Below are positions 53,971 through 64,000 of a stretch of 64,000 nucleotides of DNA, piece by piece. The DNA lies in NCBI GenBank assembly GCA_963210315.1, contig OY723288.1:1054001-1118000 (forward strand), read 5' to 3'. How positions within the stretch are numbered: the stretch's first letter is position 1; every line of letters begins with the position of its first letter. The DNA is from Rhynchopus euleeides (taxonomy: Eukaryota > Euglenozoa > Diplonemea > Diplonemida > Diplonemidae). The translations under genes and the position numbers were made by a program. Below the pieces are notes generated by a model that had not been told where the DNA came from, made no database searches, and worked only from the letters and a program-made list of their open reading frames with translations.

Positions 53971-56900
53971 ATGGAACCGGAAGGGGCAACGCAGGATGAG
54001 GAGATGGCGGTTCTGAAGGTGCAGCTGGAGCAGTCGCAGCAGGAGAACGAGAACCTGAGGCACCGCATACGCGAGATGAGCGCGCCCGGCATGGGGCAGA
54101 AGCGGCAGTCGATCCTCAGCAGCCAGGGGAGCCCGCGCACCACTCCGCTGCCCCGCAGGCTCAGCGTGTCGTGGGATGACTCCTGCATGGATGGAAACCC
54201 GCAAGCCCTCTCCGGGAGCTCGCTGAGCCCTTGCAGCAGCGACGGGAACTCGCCCCGTTTCCTCGCCTCGCAGGACATGCTGACTTCATGCGTGCATGAG
54301 ATCGAGACGCTCAAGGCAGAGATTGCCAACAACAAGGGGGTCAACGACAGCCTGCTGCGTGAGGAGCGCAAGCTGGATGACCACCTCCAGAGGCAGCGCG
54401 ACATGTTGGAGGCGTGGGAGTCGCAGCTTGCCCACTCGCAGCGCGCTGTGACAGTCGAGCAGCGCAAGCATGAGAATATCAAGCGGACCCGCAAGCTGCA
54501 GAAGGAGGCGATGCGGAATGAGGAGCGCGAGTTTGAGATTGAGAAGCGCGCGATGGAGAAGAAGCGCGCGGAGTGGGCGCACACCCTTGCCGACCTGGAG
54601 AAGGGGTATGAGCACACCAAGGGGAAGGGGCATGCGGAGGTCGAGCAGCTGCAGACCAACCTGCGCCACATCAAGCTGGAGCGTGCCAACAGCAACCTGA
54701 GCAACTCGAAGCTGAGCGACGGCGACGCGGTGCAGCGCCTGAAAGACGAGAAGGCGTCCCTCCAGATGTCCCTCAAGCGCGCCAACGCAGACCTCAACAA
54801 GGCACTGGAGCAGCACACCTACGACGAGACCATCATCCTGAGCCTGAGGGAGCTGCACAGCAAGCCCAACGGGCCCCCTCCGGCAGTCCCCTCCTCGGGG
54901 CAGCTGGAGGAGCTGCAGAACCTGAAGGCTCTTGTTGCGGAGCAGGAGGCTGCGCTGCGGGAGTATGAAGGGCGTGCCGACCTGGACTCGATGCTCCTGA
55001 AGAAGTTCCGCGAAGACCTCAATGAGAAGACGGAGGTGGTGGAGAAGTACAAGGAGACGCAGGCGGAGCTGGTCGAGGCGGAGCAGCTTGCGGAGGCTGT
55101 CTCCTCCAACCTGACGCAGCACCTCGCCACAGCGCAGGTGGATATCGACACGTTGCAGAAGCGGAATGATTTCTACTTCCACCTCAACCGCAAGATGAAG
55201 ACAGAGGTCGACGGCCTCCGCGAGCAGCTGGAGTCACGATGCCTCGACCTGAAGAACGCCCTGGATCAGGTGGAGGAGCTGAAGGACGCTGCGAAGGAGC
55301 GCACGGTCCCCGTTGCGGACAGCCCCCCACCCCGCCCCCAGACGAACGGGTCTCTCGAGGAGTGCCAGAAGCTCCGTGAGGACATGGAGCTGCTGCGGGT
55401 GCAGAACAGGCTCCTCACCGAGGAGGCGGCCTCCCTCTCCACGGCACTGAAGGATGCTGTCGCAGCAACCAAGTCCGCCGCTGCCGCCGCCGCCGCAGCG
55501 GCAACCGCACCCCGCGTCGAGCAGCAGGAGGCGCCCCCAGCTGCAGCTGCGGAACCCGAGGAGGCACCCGCCGCCGCCCCGACACCTGCCGCGGCGCCCG
55601 CGCCTGAGATGGTGGAGGAGGGCATGCAGTGTACGCTTGACCCTATCCCCGAAACACCTCCGGAGAAGCCTGCAACAGAGGAGGCCTGCGTGCAGACGGA
55701 CGAGCAGGAGACCCCCCAGCAGCAGCAGGGCGATGAGGCAGAGCCGGAGTCGGAGCCGGAGCCGCCGGTTGAGGGCGATGGGGCAAAGGAGGAGGTGGTG
55801 GTGGAGGGCGAGGGCGAGGGCGGCCCTGATAGTGGTGTCTCTGCGGAGCACGAGGCGCTGGTTGCGGGGCTGCGGGAGGAGATCGAGTCGCTGAAGGAGA
55901 AGGCGGAGGCCCTCGAGATGCACACCAAGTCGCTGAAGCACGACCTGAACGAGCGGACCGAGGCACTCACGCGCGCCGTGGAGGCGCGCAACTCCTTCCA
56001 GAAGGCGGCGGAGGAGGCACAGGAGGAGGCTGCGAAGCTGCGCAGCAGTGCGGCTACCCCTGCAGCTGAGGCCCCGCCCCCCGCAGGCGACGCCCCTTCC
56101 CCCGATGCCGAAGGGGCTGCCGACGCACAGCCTGACGCCGAGGCTGCGGTGGAGGAGGGCGAGGCGGACGCACCGGCTGCCCTTGTTGTTGATGCTGATG
56201 CTGTGCCGGAGGTGTCGCTGTGCCCGTCGTCGCCTGTGGTGAACGCCTGCCCGCAGATGCCCTCTGCAGAGGTGGAGGAGCTGACCAAACAGGTGGAGCT
56301 GTACCGCACGCACAACGCCTCCCTGCGGCACGACATGCAGGAGAAGGAGGCGAGCCTTGCGAATGCCATCGCCGAGCGTGATGCTGCGCGGAAGGCGCTG
56401 GAGGAGGCGGGTGGGGCGCCAGCCACAAGCGCCCCTACCCCGGACACACCCAAGCCTGCGGTGGAGGGTGCCGAGGGGTGCCCGAACTGCGACGCGCTGA
56501 CAGAGCAGGTGGAGGGGCTCAACGCCTCCGTGGAGGTGCTGAAGCACGACCTGCAGCAGCAGAGGGAGTCGTTGTCTACCGCGGTGACGAGCAAAGACGT
56601 GTTGGACAGGAACAGCTCTACAAAGATCGGGCAGCTGAAGCAGGAGCTGCGCACGTTGCAGGAGGAGGCGGATGCCTCGAAGGCTAGTGCGAAGCAGGCG
56701 CGCCAGCAGGTGTCGAAGCTGGAGGAGGCGCTGCGCCAGGCGAACGATAGGGTGCGGGAGGTGGAGCCCCTGCAGGGGCCCGGCTCTGCCCGGCATCCGG
56801 GGAGCTGCGATGAGGACGACGCATCTGCCAGCATGCGCGATCAGACCGTCATCCAGCAGCTCAAGTGTGAGGTGCTGGCGCTGCAGGAGATTGCCAACCT

Positions 56901-59900
56901 CAACGCGCACGAGCGGGATGGGCTGATCACAGAGCTTGAGAAGCTGGCCTCGACGGTGACGCACACCGACGCCACCACACGCCTGGAGGCTGCCGAGCTT
57001 GCCGCCGACGAGCAGCGGAGGCGCGCCGCTAGCTTCGAAGCTGACCTGCACCAGTTCAAGGTGGATAAATCTGCCACGCTTGAGAAGCAGGCGACGACAA
57101 TCCGCGAGCTGCGCGGGCGCATCGACGAGCTGCAGGTTGCCGCAGAAGCCGACACCACCAACAGGCAGGCGGCCAACGAGGCCTCGAAGAAGTTGTGGGA
57201 GGCTGAGGAGGCGTGCGCCCAGGCACAGCGCCGCGTGACAGACATGGAGCGCGATCAGGAGCAGCTGAAGGACCGGGTGCTCGACCTGCAGGCGCAGCTG
57301 AGTGAAGGTCCGAATGCTGCCGCAGCCGCCGAAGCGTCGCACCGCCTGTGGGAGACGGAGCAGGCGCGGGTGCAGACGGAGCAGCAGCTGTTCGAGGCGC
57401 AGAACGAGGTGGTGTCGCTGAAGCAGCGCCTGCAGGAGCACGGCACGTCCTCGATGGAGAGCCTGCCCCTGTCGCAGGACAACGAGGAGGCGCGCCGCAG
57501 GGAGGCTGAGCTGATGAAGTCGCAGTCCGAGGTGCTGGAGCTGCAGCGCACCCTCACAGACATGCAGGAGGCCACTGCCGCAGCGGAGCGCCGTGTTGCC
57601 GAGATGTCCACCCTTATGAAGGAGTCGGTGGACAAGACGCAGCAGCTGCAGGACCAGCTCAGCACCACGCAGCGCGAGCAGCAGGAAGCCTCTGCAGCCG
57701 AGCTGAAGAAGCTGGCGCAGGCGCAATGCGAGGCGAAGCTGGCACAGGAGGAGACGGTCAAGCTGCAGGGGAAGATCACCGACCTCGAGCAGAAGCTGCG
57801 AGAAGGCCTCGATATGCCGACGAACGACCATGCTGTTGCGGAGGCCGCCAAGAAGCTGTGGGAGACGGAGGAGCTGCTGGCCCGTGCGCAGAAGCGCTGC
57901 ACGGAGGCCGAGGCGCAGGTGGAGGAGCTGAAGCAGCGTGTCGAGGTGCTGGAGAAGGAGGGCAAGCCCAGCGTTGCCGCGGTTGATTCCGAGTCTGACC
58001 GCATGGTGGCGGAGGCAGCGAAGAAGCTGTGGGCTGCCGAGGACGCCCTGAAGCAGGCGGAGCAGCAGCTGGAGGAGGAGCGTGCCGCACGCACCAGCGC
58101 AGAGGCGGCCTGCACCCAGCTGCAGGCGGAGCTGGAGGCCGCTGCCGCCACCTCGCAGGCAGGCGGTGAGGCGCAGGGTGGCGAGGAGACTGGTGCGGTG
58201 CTCGCTGTGCAGGAGCAGCTGCGCGCGGCGGAGGCGGCACTCGAGGCCTCGGAGCAGGCGGCACGTGCAGCCAAGGCTGAGGAGGCCTGCCTGCGCGATC
58301 GCGTGCAGGGGCTGGAGGCGCAGCTGCAGGAGCGGGTGGGGCGCCACCAGGTGGAAAGCCTCGAAGTGCAGCTTGCACAGTCGGGCGAGGCAAGCAGGCA
58401 CCAGCTCGAAGAGATGCAATCCAAGCTCGCGGAGACCAGCAGTGCCTTGCAGCAGGAGGTGGAGAAGCACAGCTCAGCGCAGCGCCTGATCGAGACGCTG
58501 CAGGTCGAGGCTGCGACAGTGCGAGCGCAGATGCAGACCCACCGGGAGGGCATCATGCAGTCAAACAGCGAGTCGTCGTCCCTGCAGCAGCGGCTGCGCG
58601 AGGCGGAGGCAGCGCGTGATGCTGCGTCTGCCGAAGCCGTGCACAGCAGCACTACGCTGTCCCACCTGCGGCAGGACCACGCCGCCCTGCGTTCACAGCT
58701 GGACACTTCGGAGCGCCAGCGTGCTGCCTCTGCACAGGAGGCTGCGAACTCCAAAGCAGCGCTGCAGGCTGCCGAGATGGCTGCATCTTCCGCCCGCGAT
58801 TCTGCCACACGGCAGCAGCGCGAAGTCGTCAGGCTGCAGTCGCGCTACGACGAGCAGACAACCGCGCTGCGTGTTGCAGAGGCGCTTGCCAAGGAGGCCA
58901 CCTCGGAGAAGGAGGCGCGTGACCGTGAGACCGAGACGATGAACAAGGAGTGGGATACCGTGCTCCAGGAGCTGGACAGGAAGACCGCCGAGAAGGACAA
59001 GGAAATCGACGCCCTGCGGAAGGAGCTCGCAGAGCTGAAGGGTAAGCTCGCAGAAGCGCTGCGCGAGCGCGAGGTGTCCCTCAGTCGTTCTTCTGCCGAC
59101 AGGCGGGAACGTGATGCGCTTCGCGAGCGCCTGAAGGACGCACAAGAGAGCCACGAGCTGCTCCAGCGCAGCTACGATGATGCGGTGCGCGATCGCCGCC
59201 GGATGCATGAGGGTGCGCAGGACAGTACCTCCATCTCCCCAGTCGCAGAGAGTGTCCTCAACAGGCGCAGCTTTGGCGACTCCCTCCCACCAAGCGGGCG
59301 CGCCGCCTCCAAGCTGGAGGAGCACAAGGTATGTTTTAGGTTTGTATCAGCACATACACCCCGCATCCTAACCTGTCTATTTCTGCACCAGCCCGGGCTG
59401 CACCCCCCACCCCACCACCCCACTCACCTGCCCTACAGATGAACGTGCGCAACCTCAGCGAGGAGAGCAAGGCCTTCCGCAGCGAGGTGGAAGACGTGAA
59501 GCGGCAGGTGCGCAGCGCCAGCCGCAGCCCCTCCCCGTCGCCTGCGAAGCGCAGTGCCGTGGGGTGGCGCAACGGGTCGACCTCTCCACCACCGGCACTG
59601 ACGAGCAGGCTCAGCACCCGCAGGCACGACTGGGAGTCGAAACACCTCGAGTTCGAAGACAACGTGTCGCTGCTCAAGGTGCAGCTGGAGGGCCTCAGCG
59701 ATGCGATGAAGCGCTCCAACGCAGCCGCGCACCACCTCTCCGACAAGTGGGGCTCCGAGACGTCTTCCCTGCATTCGCAGCAGGGGGCCAACTCCTACAA
59801 GTCTCCCATGACGGTTGACCTCCGGGACAAGTCGCATTCGTCCTCACCGTCTAAACAGCCCCGTTCGATCAGCCCCAAACGGGTATGAGTTGTCTTGTGT

Positions 59901-60098
59901 TTAGGTATCAGTGTCTGGCTCAGGGAGGTGGGCGGGTGGGGTGGTGGGATCCATTGAGGCAAAGCTGCCGTGGTGTTGTCGGCGTGCCCACCCCGCCCCT
60001 GCTGCTGCTCCTGGTAGGGAGTCTTGTCCCGTCGAGGCACTCCATCCACCCGTCTGCATACACAGGGCCCGTCGTTGCCACAGTCCTATCTGCCCTGA
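53971..60098 (+). CDS. Giant coiled-coil protein (about 1,945 aa)
   Basis: Exon 1 is 53971-59328 (1,786 codons) and exon 2 begins at 59439, joined in phase 0 across a 110-nt GT-AG intron. Exon 2 reaches a TGA at 59886-59888. A strong donor (gtatgagt) at 59883, with an acacag acceptor ending at 60065, would add a short final exon 60066-60098 (GPSLPQSYLP then TGA); I prefer this but cannot prove it. The protein is almost continuous heptad coiled coil, broken by an Ala/Pro/Glu-rich region (about 505-630). Two internal repeat types occur: three copies around SLxHDL (near 656, 784 and 857) and four around KKLWE (near 1071, 1121, 1291 and 1347). The tail is Ser/Arg/Pro-rich (SRSPSPSP). Probably a cytoskeletal or Golgi scaffold; no orthologue named. 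Confidence 0.85.
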
Positions 60099-63000
60099 TC
60101 ACCTGTTGTGGCTGCTCATCCAATGCTGGCCGGCCTAGAAGGCGGAGTTGGTTGAGGGACCTTCGTACCGCAATGCCGCCTGTGGGGTTGAAAGGAGGAG
60201 TGGGGAGGGGGGGGGGGAGGAAGCAACATGAGCGGGGGGGGGGGGGCGACCTGGAAGCAACTTAACGTCTCGAAAAAATATGGGCTTGGGTGTGTGGGTG
60301 GGTGGGCGATTCTGCCCCCCCGGTGCTGCAGGCGAAGCCTCCCTCGGCGGAGCTTGCATTGGGGGGGAGGGTGTTTGTGTGGTGGCTGCATCAGAGTTTA
60401 CTCGGTGCAGTATACACCATGTAAAGAGTCCAGCCGTGTGCCAAGGTGGAGTTCAGTATCGCCTTCGTTGGCCAGGTGCCCATATCGGCCCTGCAAACGC
60501 ATTGGGTGTATTCAACTCCTCAGCCTTGTGAGCAGCACCTGCAGCCCCTCCCGGCCCGGTTGATATTTCGAATACAGCCAACCTGCGTACTGCCGGCATG
60601 TGGCAGCCGTGTCTCATGGCTTGCTCGGTGCATCCTGTCAGTGTGCCGGGTGAGTGCCAGCTGCACCAGATGAAGGGCAGGCAGGTCTCCCTGAGTGCGT
60701 GTCCTATATTGCTGCCGCAGCCGCCTGATCTGTGGGGTGGCACTTTCGCCCACCCCTGCATAGCTGGCTCACTCGTGTGTCGCACTGTGCCCTAGCGTGA
60801 TCGCCACGTGCACCCAGGCACGTGATTACTGGCTATGAAGATGACTGTATTATCGCCTTGCGATTCGTCACGACTCACCAAGTGTGTCGCAAACGTGGCG
60901 GTCTGCATAGTGCCAGTGCACGTGCGTGACCCTGTACTGCCGTTACACTGGCGGGATCTCTTTCTTATGTCCCCTGCCCCACCTAGTCCGCTCTGTGTGT
61001 ATCCCACAGCGAGAATACTCACAGCAAGCTGCTCTCTTACCCCACGACCACCAGCAGAACCCCCCGTTTCCTGGCGCCCCTCAGATCCCTTCTTCGGGGT
61101 GTTTCGCCCTCTTTGCCCAAACCCGGAACGTCGAAAACCCCTTTTGTTTTCCTTCCGGGCCATTAGGATGTAAGGCCCCTCTCTGTACGTAGGGGGCCCT
61201 TTTTGCCCGTCTGTATTTTTAGCCTTTTGTGATCCCCCCCATCCCCAGCCTGCGCGGGGTATGTCTGAGTCAATGCAGGATTGCCGCACCTCCAGGGGGA
61301 GGTTGCATGTGGTGAAGGGGTTGACCCTGCCTGGATGAGGGCCACCTGCCGTCGCGCCCTACGTCACAGCAGTAGCCTAGTACGTGTTTGTATGTGTGTG
61401 TGCATTCACTGTGTACTACCGAACGAAATGCTCCAGGAGAATGTGCTGTTTGAACAAGGGTCGGATGAGATGCGATACGGAATGTGTATTACTTTTGGGT
61501 GCAAAGTGTGTGTTTTGTGGTGGGTGGGGTGGTGCGAATCTTTCGCGAACAGAGCAAACTCCAACTGATGACATTGTCTTTGGAGTCACGTGATGGCATC
61601 ATTTCTCTGTACGGGCAGCCCCCCTCCCCGTAAAAAGACCAGTATACGTCGTCCCACTCGGTTTGATTTGCTGGCTATCTGGCTATCTGACCTTTCTGAC
61701 ATCCACCCCGACCACGGGAAGGCCAGAACCAGACCAGACCTGCCCTCAGAGGGCCGAGAATCGGTCGAAACGGTTCATCCGAGCCAGACCGATTTCCTTC
61801 GGTGTGTCTGGAAAAAATCCGTCAGGGTTGGGGTGTTGTCGATCCCGGAGAAATTACCTCCCTGAGTCGCTCGAATTCCTGCTCGGCCATCATTGGGTAG
61901 TTTGATCCATTCCCGTGGTGGTCGGTGCACCAAAAGCGACAAGGCGCGATTCTACAGAACGTTTTACCAGCTATTCGAATGAAAGGGGCGGGTGGGAGGT
62001 TCGCTTCTTTGTGTTGTTGATCTGGCATTCTATTTGCGTGCGCGATCAAACGAGGGGGGGGGGTGGGAGGGGGACACCCTTCTCCACCGCGTTCTCCTTC
62101 AAGTGGTACCACGGTCTCCAAAACCACTGGGTGTTGGTTTTCTCAAGGGGGGTGGGGGAGGATGTTGGTGTGCAGGCCGCCAAGCGATGCAAGGAGCTCG
62201 GTAGAGAGAGGGTGTGGTGTTTTGTGAACGCCACACGTCCCAGGGTGTTTTGAGCGTCGGAGCCAGGCGAGAACAGGTGAAGAGGAGATGGGGGATTGCA
62301 GGGGGGGGGGGGGCTGGGGGAGGGGAGGGGGCTGGTCGACAGTATATAACTGCCGTGTGCTGCACACATACGCACACACCCACCCGCATCCCTCCCGGTC
62401 CCAACAGCAGAATTCAAATGAATCGAAAAATCAGTTGATATCGGGACAACTCTGTGTCTGTTGTTATCGATTTGTCGATAAACCCCCACCTCCCACCCCT
62501 CCAACATGCACGAGGTGCGAGGGCAATCTTCTCTCTGCATGTGGTCAGCATCTCGCCAGCATCTCTTGGGGCTGGGGAAGGCGATTTTTCTGCCCGTTCG
62601 CAAACCACGCTTGGGCAGCGCCCTTTCTCCGGCACGAAGAAGTCAACAGAGCAAAGTTGCGACCAGCACTTCGAGATCTGTCGCCCATTATTTTGGAAGA
62701 ATATCTCGATTTTCGCACTAAAAAGATTCGTGGCAGCGTTCGGTCTCTGCACACATGCACTAGCAGGCACCGTTCGTACAAACAGAGGACGCAACTCCAA
62801 AGTCTTTGAACGATTTGAACGAAGTCTTTTTTGTGATTATTTGGTTCGATGCACGCTGTCAAAACCAAATGGAACTTTTTGTTCGCGAATATGCTTGGCC
62901 TGAGAAGTCCATCTCAGCAGTTCTCGCTATGTATAAGCCTGGAGTGGGGGAGGGGGCAGTTGCGGGGCAAAAGGCGGCGCCGCAACGACGGCGGGAAAAA

Positions 63001-63411
63001 CATAAAATGGGACCCTGTGCTCGGGTGGCGGCATTGCCTTCCAGCTGGTCGGAACTGCGCCTTCCACATAGGCATACCGCCTCCCCGCCACCCCCTCCTT
63101 CAACACCCACCCCCCCCACCCCACCCAAGCCTCAAACCGCCCTGCTGGACGAGGGTGTTGTACTGCCACAGTTTACCAGATGGATCCGTTACGCCAGATA
63201 AGCCAGACCGGGTGACTTCAGCAGCCCACCCCCCTCCACCACCCACCCCCCCCCCCCCCACCCCCTCAAGGATGACGAAATTGCGGCGCGAAGTGTCGCG
63301 AACAGACTTGTTTTGCGCGTCACGTCCATCACACAGTGAGCTGCACGTGGAGACACCACCACTACCACCACCGCCATTGCTTCTGGCAGGCAACCCCAAC
63401 CAAGACACACT
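60099..63411. other. Intergenic, 3.3 kb
   Basis: No convincing gene on either strand. C/G homopolymers cluster at 60205-60250 and 62055-62310. The stretch ttgcttctggcag ending near 63390 is a good trans-splice acceptor for the peroxidase gene. Confidence 0.5.
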
Positions 63412-64000
63412 ATGTCTGTGCGGGCGTGTGTGCTGTTCGCGGTGTGCGTGTGTGCCGAGGGGTGGGTCCTCCCCCCGCTGTGGCGCACACCCGCGCCCGA
63501 GGGTGCGGTGGACCAGCCCCGCACCCCGCCTGGGCGGGCATCTTCCCTCTGTCGATGCGGCTGCGGTATGCGCCTGTGGTGCAGGCGCTGGTGCGTGTGT
63601 TTCAGGAGCAGCCGCGTGGGCTGCGCCCCACCACCATGAGCATGGCGTGGCACACTGCGGCCGCCTTCAACGGGCAGGACCCCTCGCTGCTGCCGCGCAT
63701 GGGTGGCACGACTGGTGGGTGCATGCGTACGGCGCCTGAGTTGAACATTGCGGCGAACATCGGGCTGGATGCCGTGGTTGCGGTGCTGGAGCCTGTGAAG
63801 CAGGCGTTCCCCTTCGTGTCGTACGCAGACCTGTATCTGCTGGCCGGCAATACGGCTATCGAGTTCATGGGGGGGCCGGTGATCCGGTTCTGCCCCGGGC
63901 GGCGGGACTACACGGCACCGGATGAGACGGACGCAAAGTGCATCAACAACAACGGGCGGATGCCCCTGAAGCATGTCAACAACGACCCCTTCCCGCACTC
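63412..64000 (+). CDS. Class I haem peroxidase (ascorbate/cytochrome-c peroxidase type), 3' end beyond window
   Basis: The frame containing codons at 63636 onward reads MSMAWHTAAAFNGQD, then GGTTGGCMRTAPELNIAAN, VSYADLYLLAGNTAIEFMGG and FCPGRRD. This is the N-terminal half of a class I peroxidase: distal Trp and His (W 63648, H 63651), the IAANIGL Asn, and the SYAD and PGRRD motifs. The proximal haem His lies past the edge. The canonical distal Arg (RLAWH) is Ser here (codon 63639-63641). The ATG at 63412 opens a different frame whose product looks like a signal peptide (MSVRACVLFAVCVCAEG), so a frame change is needed between about 63500 and 63550. This could be a sequence error, a real frameshift, or a mis-assigned start. 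Confidence 0.8.

Noticed and set aside
55234..58470. A 1,078-codon open frame on the minus strand
   Set aside because: It lies opposite the giant coiled-coil gene and its Leu/Gln/Arg-rich translation is the expected shadow of GC-ending Glu/Ala/Lys codons. No motif or start context supports it.

Overview
The window looks like nuclear DNA of a GC-rich, flagellated protist. All thirteen recognisable host genes lie on the + strand. Most start codons have a pyrimidine-rich stretch ending in AG a few to some tens of bases upstream, as expected for spliced-leader trans-splicing of polycistronic transcripts. Cis-introns are GT-AG and every host intron I could place is phase 0. The standard genetic code is used, with TAA, TAG and TGA all serving as stops. 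I infer a euglenozoan, most likely a diplonemid, because kinetoplastids almost lack cis-introns. A dinoflagellate is the main alternative. No spliced-leader gene, rRNA or tRNA was found to settle this.

Layout. 1-547 is the right part of a hAT-like element cut by the window edge. 3.2-14.4 kb holds five host genes: a C2-like/SAM protein, an unknown helical protein, the axonemal dynein light chain DNAL4, a two-RRM RNA-binding protein and a six-exon WD-like/coiled-coil protein. 14.8-24.75 kb is a transposon nest with ribosomal protein L35 and the prenyl-binding protein PDE6D inside it. 25.9-27.2 kb is a RING-H2 protein. 29.5-32.3 kb is an unfamiliar DNA transposon with about 250-bp inverted repeats. 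34.6-36.7 kb is a myotubularin phosphatase. 39.9-41.4 kb is a tail-anchored low-complexity protein. 44.6-48.0 kb is a BSD-domain gene whose single intron carries a 2.06-kb transposon. 48.6-53.2 kb is an apparently complete hAT element. 54.0-60.1 kb encodes a coiled-coil protein of about 1,940 residues. A class I haem peroxidase runs off the right edge. Intergenic DNA is full of poly-C/poly-G, GT and GA tracts.

Main results. At least six hAT-like insertions can be delimited to the base from 7-9 bp target duplications and CAGG-starting ends. Some are nested and some nearly identical, so activity seems recent. The complete element appears to encode USP-like and OTU-like deubiquitinase-type modules fused to a hAT transposase with a plausible DDE triad. 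Three families with different ends share a GC hairpin module. The 29.5-32.3 kb element encodes proteins I cannot match to any transposase family and is the best candidate for something undescribed.

DNAL4 and PDE6D both serve the flagellum (dynein arm component; delivery of lipidated cargo). The other host genes look like unrelated housekeeping genes sharing a transcription unit.
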